Origin: Gammaproteobacteria bacterium
GTDB taxonomy: Bacteria > Pseudomonadota > Gammaproteobacteria > Granulosicoccales > Granulosicoccaceae
Assembly: GCA_020444765.1 (NCBI GenBank)
Contig: JAGRHW010000272.1
Coordinates: 1 to 5,052, forward strand
DNA length: 5,052 nt
Reading direction: 5' to 3'
Shown here: piece after piece, positions 1 through 5,052 of the stretch
Numbering within the stretch: the stretch's first letter is position 1
How the letters are laid out: each line of letters starts with the position of its first letter
Program-made: the position numbers and the translations under genes
The notes under the pieces: generated by a model
Database searches by the model: none
What the model saw: the letters and a program-made list of their open reading frames with translations, nothing else
Told to the model about the DNA's origin: nothing

Positions 1-939
1 TCTCTGAGTGAGTTCGATGGCACCGGCGACGTTACCGAAATCATATCGCCGGCCGGCGGGCTGGAACAGGCCGCTGAAGAGTCCCTGATGGATCAGAGTA
101 TCGACCCGGGCCTGGCTTTTGATGAAGCTGATCTGGAAGCGACCGGGGACTTTTCCAAAATCGCTGCGGAATTCAGCGATGATGAATCGCTGACGCTGGA
201 TGAATCTGTCGCCGAGGCGGCTGAAGAGATTGAAAAAGCCGCCGAGCCTGCGCTGGAACTCGATGAGGATGAGGGGCTGTCGTTCACGGTTGAGGATGAT
301 TTCGTCCATGACATGAGCTCCGAAGTTTCGCTAAAAGCCGAGGAAGCATCGGGAGAGCTGGGTTCGATGATCGATCAGCTCAAGTCGGACGGCAGTTCTT
401 CGGGAAGGGCCCGGGTGCTGCCGGCGGAACGTGAAGTCAATCTCGACGCTATGAACGATACCAGTATCGATGCTCTGGAAGAGGACACCGGGCTGGACTT
501 TGAAGAGTCGGTGCTGGATCTGTCATCTCTCAAGGATGAAGATATTCAAAGCGACGGCCTGGAAGAACTTGAGCTGGCCGGTTCGGCTGAAGAACTGACC
601 CTGGACCTGGATCAGCTGGGTGAGGATGAGCTGTCATCCGGCGGCAATGATGAAGGCATAGAGGGTCTGTTTGATCACACCGAGACACTGGACACTGCGT
701 TTGATCAGACGCAGGAACTTGAAATTCCGGACCTTACCGCCAGCGCCGATCTGACCAGCAGCGATGATTCATCATCGTTCGGCAGCACCAACGAGATGGA
801 AACCATGCTCGACCTCGCCAAAGCCTATATCGACATGGGCGATAACGATTCGGCCCGTAGTGCGCTTGGCGAAATCAGCCGAGGTGGTAACGATGAGCAG
901 AAAGCGACTGCCGAGCAGTTACTGAAGAAGATCGGTTAA
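1..939 (+). CDS. fimV: FimV C-terminal part (polar hub / type IV pilus assembly protein), 5'-partial
   Basis: Frame 1 is open from the first base to TAA at 937-939, so 312 codons of a longer protein are present; the start, signal peptide, LysM and membrane segment would lie upstream. About 30% of the visible residues are Asp or Glu, with no Cys or Trp, the usual look of the long acidic cytoplasmic region of FimV. The last ~49 residues (from about residue 264) are more ordered and carry the family's C-terminal signature, with METMLDLAKAYIDMGDNDSA followed by a short helix ending in LLKKIG; this resembles a TPR-like helix pair. In Pseudomonas and Vibrio, FimV/HubP is an inner-membrane polar scaffold needed for type IV pilus assembly, twitching and cAMP signalling. 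Position directly upstream of truA is typical of gammaproteobacterial fimV. Identity rests on the C-terminal domain, the composition and synteny; the acidic part alone would not identify it. Confidence 0.9.
   Translation, partial: SLSEFDGTGDVTEIISPAGGLEQAAEESLMDQSIDPGLAFDEADLEATGDFSKIAAEFSDDESLTLDESVAEAAEEIEKAAEPALELDEDEGLSFTVEDDFVHDMSSEVSLKAEEASGELGSMIDQLKSDGSSSGRARVLPAEREVNLDAMNDTSIDALEEDTGLDFEESVLDLSSLKDEDIQSDGLEELELAGSAEELTLDLDQLGEDELSSGGNDEGIEGLFDHTETLDTAFDQTQELEIPDLTASADLTSSDDSSSFGSTNEMETMLDLAKAYIDMGDNDSARSALGEISRGGNDEQKATAEQLLKKIG
670..729 (+). repeat. Imperfect 30-bp tandem repeat within fimV (two 10-residue units)
   Basis: Residues 224-233 read FDHTETLDTA and residues 234-243 read FDQTQELEIP. 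Both start with Phe-Asp-x-Thr and have Leu then an acidic residue at positions 7-8. At the DNA level the 9-mer GTTTGATCA occurs at 669-677 and again at 699-707, exactly 30 bases apart. It looks like a decayed in-frame duplication in the acidic linker. Only two units are seen. Confidence 0.55.
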
Positions 940-977
940 TCAAATCGATCTGCCGGACAACCAAACCTATCGGAAGC

Positions 978-1002
978 AAGGGCGCAAGGTGCGCCCTTTT
1001 TC
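978..1002 (+). terminator. Rho-independent terminator after fimV
   Basis: A perfect 8-bp stem pairs AAGGGCGC (978-985) with GCGCCCTT (991-998) around a 5-base loop AAGGT. The 3' arm runs straight into a five-T run (997-1001). The stem is GC-rich with the T-run on the + strand, so it acts on fimV transcription. It begins 39 bases after the fimV stop and ends 27 bases before the truA start, so fimV is probably its own or the last gene of its transcription unit. Confidence 0.88.
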
Positions 1003-1029
1003 TATTCTGCAGAGATACGATTCCAAACG

Positions 1030-1809
1030 ATGCGTTACGTGCTGGCGATTGAATACGACGGGTCAGGATATTGCGGCTGGCAACACCAGAAGCATTGTAA
1101 ATCTGTCCAGTCGGTCGTCGAACAGGCCCTGTCTGACGTTGCCAGCGAGAGCATCAATCTGACCTGTGCGGGGCGTACCGACAGCGGTGTGCACGCGGTT
1201 GCTCAGTTTGCCCATTTCGATACCAATGCGGTCAGGCCGGATCGTGCCTGGATTTTGGGCACCAACAGTCAGCTTGAAAAGGAGTCGGCCAGCGTCCACT
1301 GGGTTGCCTCGGTTGGCGACGATTTCCATGCCCGTTACTCGGCGCTCAGTCGTCGTTACCGTTATATCGTATTGAACCGTCTGGCCAAACCGGGGCTGCA
1401 GAAGGGGCGTGTTTGCTGTGTCCACCAGCCGCTCGATGAAGTGGCGATGAACCAGGCGGCCAAATACCTGATCGGTGAGCATGACTTTTCCGCCTTCCGG
1501 GCCGCCGGTTGCCAGGCCCGGCACGCGGTGCGGGAGATTATTTCACTGACTGTGTATCGCCGCCATGACCGGGTTTATCTGGATATCTGCGCCAATGCTT
1601 TTTTGCACAATATGGTGAGAATCATTGTTGGCAACCTGCTACAGGTGGGTAAAGGGCTGGAAAAGCCTGAATGGATCCGGGAAGTTCTGCTGGGCCGGGA
1701 CCGCACCCGCGGCGGTGTGACCGCGGTGCCTGATGGCCTGTATTTTCTCGGGGCGCAATACCCGTCCGAGTTTGCCATTCCTGATTTCAGCCGTGATTGG
1801 CGCAACTAG
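1030..1809 (+). CDS. truA: tRNA pseudouridine(38-40) synthase TruA
   Basis: TruA converts uridines at positions 38-40 in the anticodon stem-loop of many tRNAs to pseudouridine; it is cytoplasmic and needs no cofactor. The 259 residues match the usual length (about 270 in E. coli). The N-terminus reads MRYVLAIEYDGSGYCGWQ, a family hallmark. The catalytic motif GRTDSGVHA is at residues 48-56, with Asp51 as the nucleophile. SRRYRYIVLN, GEHDFSAFRAAGC and NAFLHNMVRIIVGN are the conserved RNA-binding and active-site core segments, and VPDGLYF is the typical C-terminal motif. ATG 1030 is the only plausible start, because no other ATG, GTG or TTG occurs in frame after the fimV stop. No strong Shine-Dalgarno is visible; the nearest purine run, AGAGA at 1011-1015, is about 14 bases away. 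The gene lies downstream of the fimV terminator and 104-107 bases upstream of trpF. Confidence 0.97.
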   Translation: MRYVLAIEYDGSGYCGWQHQKHCKSVQSVVEQALSDVASESINLTCAGRTDSGVHAVAQFAHFDTNAVRPDRAWILGTNSQLEKESASVHWVASVGDDFHARYSALSRRYRYIVLNRLAKPGLQKGRVCCVHQPLDEVAMNQAAKYLIGEHDFSAFRAAGCQARHAVREIISLTVYRRHDRVYLDICANAFLHNMVRIIVGNLLQVGKGLEKPEWIREVLLGRDRTRGGVTAVPDGLYFLGAQYPSEFAIPDFSRDWRN

Positions 1810-1848
1810 CCCGATTTGCTCGAAACAGCGGTTTATTTGCGGGCTGTC

Positions 1849-1877
1849 TTGATCCTTGTCGAGTGGTTTTCTGTTAA
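1849..1877 (+). promoter_or_regulatory. Possible weak sigma-70 promoter for the trpFBA operon
   Basis: TTGATC (1849-1854, 4/6 to TTGACA) lies 17 bases before TGTTAA (1872-1877, 3/6 to TATAAT). Transcription would start near 1884 and give a leader of about 30 bases containing the trpF ribosome binding site. The spacing is right but the -10 is poor. An alternative -10, TAAGGT (1875-1880), would need a 20-base spacer. Its main support is position: it is in the only sizeable gap between truA and trpF, and it overlaps an inverted repeat. Confidence 0.25.
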
Positions 1878-1885
1878 GGTAACAG
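1871..1885. promoter_or_regulatory. Perfect inverted repeat upstream of trpF, possible operator
   Basis: CTGTTA (1871-1876) and TAACAG (1880-1885) are exact reverse complements around the 3-base centre AGG. The site is non-coding, 28-31 bases upstream of the trpF start, and overlaps the candidate -10. There is no following T-run, so it is not a terminator; a hairpin with a 3-base loop and 6-bp stem would be weak, so a protein-binding site is more natural. It lacks the CTAG arms of the E. coli TrpR operator. The regulator, if any, is unknown. Confidence 0.35.
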
Positions 1886-1905
1886 GTTTAGGGCTGTCTG
1901 CCTTT

Positions 1906-1909
1906 GGAG
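1906..1909 (+). promoter_or_regulatory. Ribosome binding site for trpF
   Basis: GGAG sits 4 bases before GTG 1914 and 7 bases before GTG 1917. The 7-base spacing is closer to the usual optimum, so this site favours the second GTG as the trpF start. Confidence 0.7.
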
Positions 1910-1916
1910 TCCGGTG

Positions 1917-2549
1917 GTGAGCATCACACGTATCAAAATTTGCGGTATCAGCCGGGTGGAAGACGCCTTGTATGCCGAAAAACTGGGCGTCGATACGATT
2001 GGCCTGGTTTTTTATAAAAAAAGCCCACGTAATGTCAGTATCGAGCAGGCGCTGGAAATCGCAGCCAGCCTCGGCGGTATGATGGGCGTGGTGGGTTTGT
2101 TTCACAACGCGATCGACGATGAAGTCTGGTCCGTGCTCGAGGAATTACCGCAGTTGCTGCCGCAGTTCCACGGTGACGAACCGCCGGAATTTTGCGAACA
2201 GTTTTCCCGGCCTTATATCAAGGCCTTTGGTATGGGGCAGGATCAAACGCCACAGGTTTCGCTGATCAATGACTACCAGCAGGCGGCGGCGATTCTGCTC
2301 GATGCGAATGTGCCAGGTGAGATGGGCGGAACCGGACATAGTTTCGACTGGTCGCGCATTCCCGATGGTATCAACAAGCCCCTGATCCTCGCGGGAGGGC
2401 TCAATTGTGCCAATGTTGTGCCGGCCATTCAGCAGGTCCGGCCCTACGCGGTGGATGTTAGCAGCGGTGTCGAGTCCGAACGAGGTATCAAGGACCAGGC
2501 GTTGATGAAAGAATTTGTGCAAAAGGTAAGAGGTCTCGATGATGAGTGA
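1917..2549 (+). CDS. trpF: Phosphoribosylanthranilate isomerase TrpF
   Basis: TrpF catalyses the Amadori rearrangement of N-(5-phosphoribosyl)anthranilate to CdRP in tryptophan synthesis; it is a soluble (beta/alpha)8 barrel. The 210 residues match a stand-alone TrpF, not a TrpC-TrpF fusion. Visible motifs are RIKICGI at residues 5-11, with catalytic Cys9; LLD at 127-129, with catalytic Asp129; GGTG at 137-140; LAGGL at 158-162; and VDVSSGVES at 179-187, which includes a phosphate-binding turn. Two adjacent GTG codons (1914, 1917) could start it; 1917 is chosen because GGAG lies 7 bases upstream, and the other choice adds one residue. No ATG start is available, so a GTG start is firm. It is the first gene of the trpF-trpB-trpA cluster and overlaps trpB by 11 bases (8 if trpB starts at 2542). 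Confidence 0.96.
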   Translation: MSITRIKICGISRVEDALYAEKLGVDTIGLVFYKKSPRNVSIEQALEIAASLGGMMGVVGLFHNAIDDEVWSVLEELPQLLPQFHGDEPPEFCEQFSRPYIKAFGMGQDQTPQVSLINDYQQAAAILLDANVPGEMGGTGHSFDWSRIPDGINKPLILAGGLNCANVVPAIQQVRPYAVDVSSGVESERGIKDQALMKEFVQKVRGLDDE

Positions 2550-3747
2550 CACCAATCCGGAAATGCCCGACAGCAGCGGCCATTTCGGCCCCTACGGCGG
2601 GATGTATTTTGCGGAAACCCTGATGGACTCTGTTCTTGAACTGGAACAGGCCTACGAGAAATATCGCAATGATCCGGAGTTTATCGCCGAGTTCGACTGG
2701 GAGCTGAAATACTTCGTCGGCCGGCCCAATCCGCTGTATCACGCCCGGCGCTGGAGCGAAAAACTCGGCGGCGCGCAGATTTATCTGAAGCGGGAAGACC
2801 TCAATCACACCGGCGCGCACAAGATAAACAACACGGTCGGTCAGGCGCTGCTCGCCAAGCGTTTGGGCAAAACCCGCATCATTGCCGAGACCGGCGCGGG
2901 CCAGCACGGTGTTGCTTCGGCAACCGTGGCGGCACGCCTCGGCATGGAATGCGTGGTTTATATGGGCGCCGAGGATATCGTCCGTCAGGCGCCGAATGTT
3001 TTCCGCATGAAGCTGCTGGGTGCGGAGGTCAGGCCGGTGGAATCCGGCTCACGGACTCTAAAGGACGCGTTGAACGAAGCGATTCGTGACTGGGTGACCA
3101 ATATCGACAATACCTTTTACATCATTGGTACGGTGGCCGGGCCACACCCGTATCCGAAAATGGTTCGGGACTTTCAGTGTATTATCGGCCGCGAAGTCAA
3201 GATGCAGGCTCCTGAGGTCATCGGCAAGCAACCGGATGTGCTGGTCGCCTGTGTCGGTGGCGGCTCCAATGCCATTGGTCTGTTTCATCCTTTTCTGGCT
3301 GATGAATCCATCGAGATGTATGGCGTCGAGGCGGGTGGCGACGGCATCGAAACGGGCCGTCATGCCGCGCCCTTGTGTGCCGGTAAACCGGGCATTCTGC
3401 ACGGCAACCGGACTTATCTGATGACGGACGAAGATGGCCAGATTCTGGAGACTCATTCGATTTCCGCCGGTCTCGATTATCCGGGCGTCGGTCCGGAACA
3501 TGCCTGGCTGAAGGATACCGGCAGAGTCAAGTATGTCGCGATCAACGACGACGAAGCCATGCAGGCATTTCACACCCTGACCCGCCTGGAAGGTATCATT
3601 CCGGCGCTGGAATCGTCCCATGCGCTGGCTCAGGCCGCCAAGCTGGCGCCGACGCTCGGCAAGGATAAAGCGATCGTCGTGAATCTTTCCGGCCGCGGAG
3701 ACAAGGATATCAACACCGTTGCCAAGCTGGAGGGCATCACATTATGA
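2539..3747 (+). CDS. trpB: Tryptophan synthase beta chain TrpB
   Basis: TrpB condenses indole, channelled from TrpA, with L-serine to form tryptophan, using pyridoxal phosphate, in the alpha2beta2 complex. The 402 residues are the normal length for the proteobacterial TrpB1 type (397 in E. coli). HFGPYGG at residues 15-21 is the family N-terminus. HTGAHKIN contains the PLP Schiff-base lysine, Lys95; ETGAGQHG at 117-124 holds catalytic Glu117; GGGSNA at 240-245 binds the cofactor phosphate; LESSHA holds Glu357; and SGRGDKD at 384-390 places Ser384 next to the PLP pyridine nitrogen. All expected catalytic residues are intact. It starts inside the end of trpF; AGAGG at 2529-2533 serves ATG 2539 (5 bases) or ATG 2542 (8 bases), so the first Met is uncertain by one residue. 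Its TGA overlaps the trpA ATG in an ATGA junction. Confidence 0.98.
   Translation: MMSDTNPEMPDSSGHFGPYGGMYFAETLMDSVLELEQAYEKYRNDPEFIAEFDWELKYFVGRPNPLYHARRWSEKLGGAQIYLKREDLNHTGAHKINNTVGQALLAKRLGKTRIIAETGAGQHGVASATVAARLGMECVVYMGAEDIVRQAPNVFRMKLLGAEVRPVESGSRTLKDALNEAIRDWVTNIDNTFYIIGTVAGPHPYPKMVRDFQCIIGREVKMQAPEVIGKQPDVLVACVGGGSNAIGLFHPFLADESIEMYGVEAGGDGIETGRHAAPLCAGKPGILHGNRTYLMTDEDGQILETHSISAGLDYPGVGPEHAWLKDTGRVKYVAINDDEAMQAFHTLTRLEGIIPALESSHALAQAAKLAPTLGKDKAIVVNLSGRGDKDINTVAKLEGITL
3729..3733 (+). promoter_or_regulatory. Ribosome binding site for trpA inside the end of trpB
   Basis: GGAGG lies 10 bases before the trpA ATG and within the last codons of trpB. Together with the 4-base ATGA overlap it suggests that TrpA is translated by coupling to TrpB, which suits two subunits needed in equal amounts. 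Confidence 0.75.
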
Positions 3748-4547
3748 GCAGAATTGCACAATGTTTCGCCGATGCCAAAGCCTCGCAGCGTAAACTGCTG
3801 ATCACCTACCAGATGGGCGGGGATCCGGGGATGCAGGAAAGCCTGGAGCTGATGCATGAAATGGTGCGGGCCGGCACCGATATTATTGAGCTCGGTATGC
3901 CGTTCTCCGACCCGATGGCTGACGGTCCGGTGATTCAGGCCGCCTCGGAGCGGGTTCTCGGTAAAGGCGTGCGCCTGCGGCATATTTTCGAGCTGGTCGA
4001 ATCGTTTCGCAAAACCGACCAGAAAACGCCCTTGGTGCTGATGGGATATGCCAATCCGATCGAGATCATGGGCTACGGGAATTTCGCTGACAGGGCCGCC
4101 GCAGCGGGTGTCGACGGCGTGATTACCGTGGATATGCCGCCCGAAGAGGCAACTCTGCTGAGCGAGGAATTTGCAAAACGGCAGCTCGACCCCATATTCC
4201 TCCTATCACCAACGACGCCCGACTCGCGGACCAAAGAAGTTTGTAAACGGGGCAGTGGATTTATTTATTACGTTTCCCTCAAAGGCGTGACTGGCTCGGC
4301 AAAGCTCGATACCGGCGACGTTGCGGAAAAGGTTTCGCATATAAAGCAGTTGTCGGACATGCCGGTCGCGGTCGGGTTCGGGATTTCCGACCCCGATTCC
4401 GCAGCGCGTGTGGCAGAGGTTGCGGATGCGGTGGTCGTCGGCAGCGCGATCGTCAAACGTATTGCCGAACATGGCCAGGATCGCCCGAAAATGCTTGCTT
4501 CGGTGGTGGAGATGGTCGCGGGGCTGAGGGCTGCGATTGATCGCTAA
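3744..4547 (+). CDS. trpA: Tryptophan synthase alpha chain TrpA
   Basis: TrpA cleaves indole-3-glycerol phosphate to indole and glyceraldehyde 3-phosphate and passes indole to TrpB. The 267 residues match the family (268 in E. coli), a (beta/alpha)8 barrel. Catalytic Glu49 lies in [11 protein letters not shown] and catalytic Asp60 in MADGPVIQ, the same numbers as the enteric enzyme. GYANPI (101-106), VDMPPEEA (129-136), LLSPTTP (153-159), the loop-6 segment SLKGVTGSA (178-186), VGFGIS (210-215) and VVGSAIV (231-237) follow in order. The N-terminal strand reads ITYQMGGDP where the enteric protein has a shorter TAGDP-type motif; similar forms occur in other proteobacteria. The start is set by the ATGA overlap with trpB and the GGAGG at 3729. 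The enzyme appears complete and functional. Confidence 0.98.
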   Translation: MSRIAQCFADAKASQRKLLITYQMGGDPGMQESLELMHEMVRAGTDIIELGMPFSDPMADGPVIQAASERVLGKGVRLRHIFELVESFRKTDQKTPLVLMGYANPIEIMGYGNFADRAAAAGVDGVITVDMPPEEATLLSEEFAKRQLDPIFLLSPTTPDSRTKEVCKRGSGFIYYVSLKGVTGSAKLDTGDVAEKVSHIKQLSDMPVAVGFGISDPDSAARVAEVADAVVVGSAIVKRIAEHGQDRPKMLASVVEMVAGLRAAIDR

Positions 4548-4560
4548 GTCTTATAAAAAC

Positions 4561-4567
4561 AAGGTGG
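4561..4567 (+). promoter_or_regulatory. Ribosome binding site for accD
   Basis: AAGGTGG lies 10 bases before ATG 4578 in the 30-base trpA-accD gap. It supports the chosen accD start and independent translation initiation, unlike the coupled trp genes. Confidence 0.65.
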
Positions 4568-4577
4568 AAACTCTGAC

Positions 4578-5052
4578 ATGAGTTGGCTGGAAAAACTGAT
4601 GCCTTCGCGCATCCGCACCTCAAGCGTCAACAAGGGGGCGGTACCCGAAGGTATCTGGGTCAAATGTGATTCATGCGCCAGCGTACTGTATCGCGCTGAA
4701 CTCGATCGTAATCAGTCGGTGTGTCCGAATTGCGGTGAGCATATGCGCATCGGTGCGCGCGCGCGTCTGGAAGCGTTCTTTGACGATGACCGGCAGATGG
4801 AACTCGATGCGAATCTGGAAGCGACCGATCCGCTGAAATTCCGCGATTCCAAAAAATACCGTGACCGTATCAGTCAGGCGGTCAAGGCCTCCGGTGAGAA
4901 AGAAGCGCTGATCTCCATGACCGGAACGGTAAAAGGGGTAAAACTGGTTGCCGTGGCCTTCGAGTTTTCCTATATGGGTGGCTCGATGGGGTCGGTGGTC
5001 GGTGAAAAATTCGTTCGTGCCGCGGAATATGCGCTCAACAGCTCGGTGCCCT
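4578..5052 (+). CDS. accD: Acetyl-CoA carboxylase carboxyltransferase beta subunit AccD, 3'-partial
   Basis: With AccA, AccD forms the carboxyltransferase that moves the carboxyl group from carboxybiotin-BCCP to acetyl-CoA, giving malonyl-CoA for fatty acid synthesis; it is cytoplasmic and essential. The first 158 codons are present and the frame is open to the window edge (full length is usually about 280-310). The N-terminus MSWLEKLMPSRI is characteristic. A four-cysteine zinc ribbon is complete: Cys30-x2-Cys33-x15-Cys49-x2-Cys52. It is followed by GARARLEAFFD, the DPLKFRDSKKYRDR segment, and the start of the crotonase-like carboxyltransferase fold, with FSYMGGSMGSVVGEKF at 130-145. ATG 4578 has an AAGGTGG site upstream. 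It lies 30 bases after the trpA stop with no terminator between, so it may be co-transcribed with trpFBA, as in many gammaproteobacteria where trp genes precede accD-folC. Confidence 0.97.
   Translation, partial: MSWLEKLMPSRIRTSSVNKGAVPEGIWVKCDSCASVLYRAELDRNQSVCPNCGEHMRIGARARLEAFFDDDRQMELDANLEATDPLKFRDSKKYRDRISQAVKASGEKEALISMTGTVKGVKLVAVAFEFSYMGGSMGSVVGEKFVRAAEYALNSSVP

Noticed and set aside
93..314. Serine-rich 73-codon - strand frame opposite fimV
   Set aside because: It is the mirror of the Asp/Glu codon runs of FimV; the Ser-rich composition follows directly from that.
937..1030. fimV and truA share a reading frame with only the TAA between them, suggesting a read-through fusion
   Set aside because: No recoding signal is visible at the stop, an intrinsic terminator separates the genes, and FimV ends with its normal C-terminal domain; shared frame has a one in three chance.
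1823..1834. AAAC-AGCG-GTTT hairpin after truA as a terminator
   Set aside because: The stem is only 4 bp and AT-rich with no T-run after it.
2008..2023. T6-AT-A7-G run in trpF as a possible slippage or frameshift site
   Set aside because: The reading phase does not match a classical X-XXY-YYZ heptamer, the A-run is only seven long, the -1 frame stops within a few codons, and the encoded VFYKKSPR is the normal TrpF sequence.
3058..3621. 187-codon open frame on the - strand opposite trpB
   Set aside because: It lies wholly inside a certain trpB gene, resembles no known family, and such antisense frames are common in GC-rich coding DNA.
4552..4557. TATAAA before accD as a -10 element
   Set aside because: It matches 5/6 but has no -35 at 16-18 bases, and a start about 7 bases downstream would cut into the AAGGTGG ribosome binding site of accD.
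1..5052. Mobile element, CRISPR array, tRNA, toxin-antitoxin, phage or novel defence system
   Set aside because: All but short gaps are filled by six recognisable housekeeping genes on one strand; no terminal repeats, repeat-spacer pattern or extra gene is present.

Overview
The window is a chromosomal housekeeping stretch with every gene on the + strand. The order is the 3' end of fimV, then truA, trpF, trpB, trpA and the 5' end of accD. The sequence is moderately GC-rich and densely coding, and each gene keeps the conserved motifs of its family. A fimV-truA-trpF block leading into accD is typical of Gammaproteobacteria. In Pseudomonas aeruginosa and its relatives trpBA lies elsewhere, next to trpI. 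Here trpB and trpA sit between trpF and accD, which points to a non-enteric, non-Pseudomonas gammaproteobacterium (Xanthomonas, Legionella and several sulfur- or methane-oxidising lineages are comparable). The species cannot be fixed from the sequence alone.

Layout. Bases 1-939 are the acidic C-terminal part of FimV, a hub protein for polar assembly and type IV pili, whose start lies upstream of the window. A strong intrinsic terminator at 978-1002 closes that unit. truA (1030-1809, tRNA pseudouridine synthase) follows after only a short gap. A 104-107 base spacer (1810 to about 1916) carries a perfect inverted repeat, a weak promoter-like pair and a good ribosome binding site before trpF. 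trpF, trpB and trpA then overlap one another by a few bases and almost certainly form one translationally coupled operon. accD begins 30 bases after trpA, with no visible terminator between them, and runs off the right edge.

How the genes work together. TrpF, TrpB and TrpA carry out the last steps of tryptophan synthesis: phosphoribosylanthranilate isomerisation, then the tryptophan synthase beta and alpha reactions. The indole-glycerol-phosphate synthase step (trpC) that lies between them is not in this window. AccD is the carboxyltransferase beta subunit of acetyl-CoA carboxylase, the entry point of fatty acid synthesis. TruA modifies tRNA anticodon stem-loops. The linkage is a conserved neighbourhood and not one pathway.

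I found no mobile element, RNA gene, CRISPR array, prophage or defence gene, and nothing that supports a previously undescribed system. The observations worth a second look are small-scale: the trpF leader, the truA start, the start-codon choices and an internal repeat in FimV.
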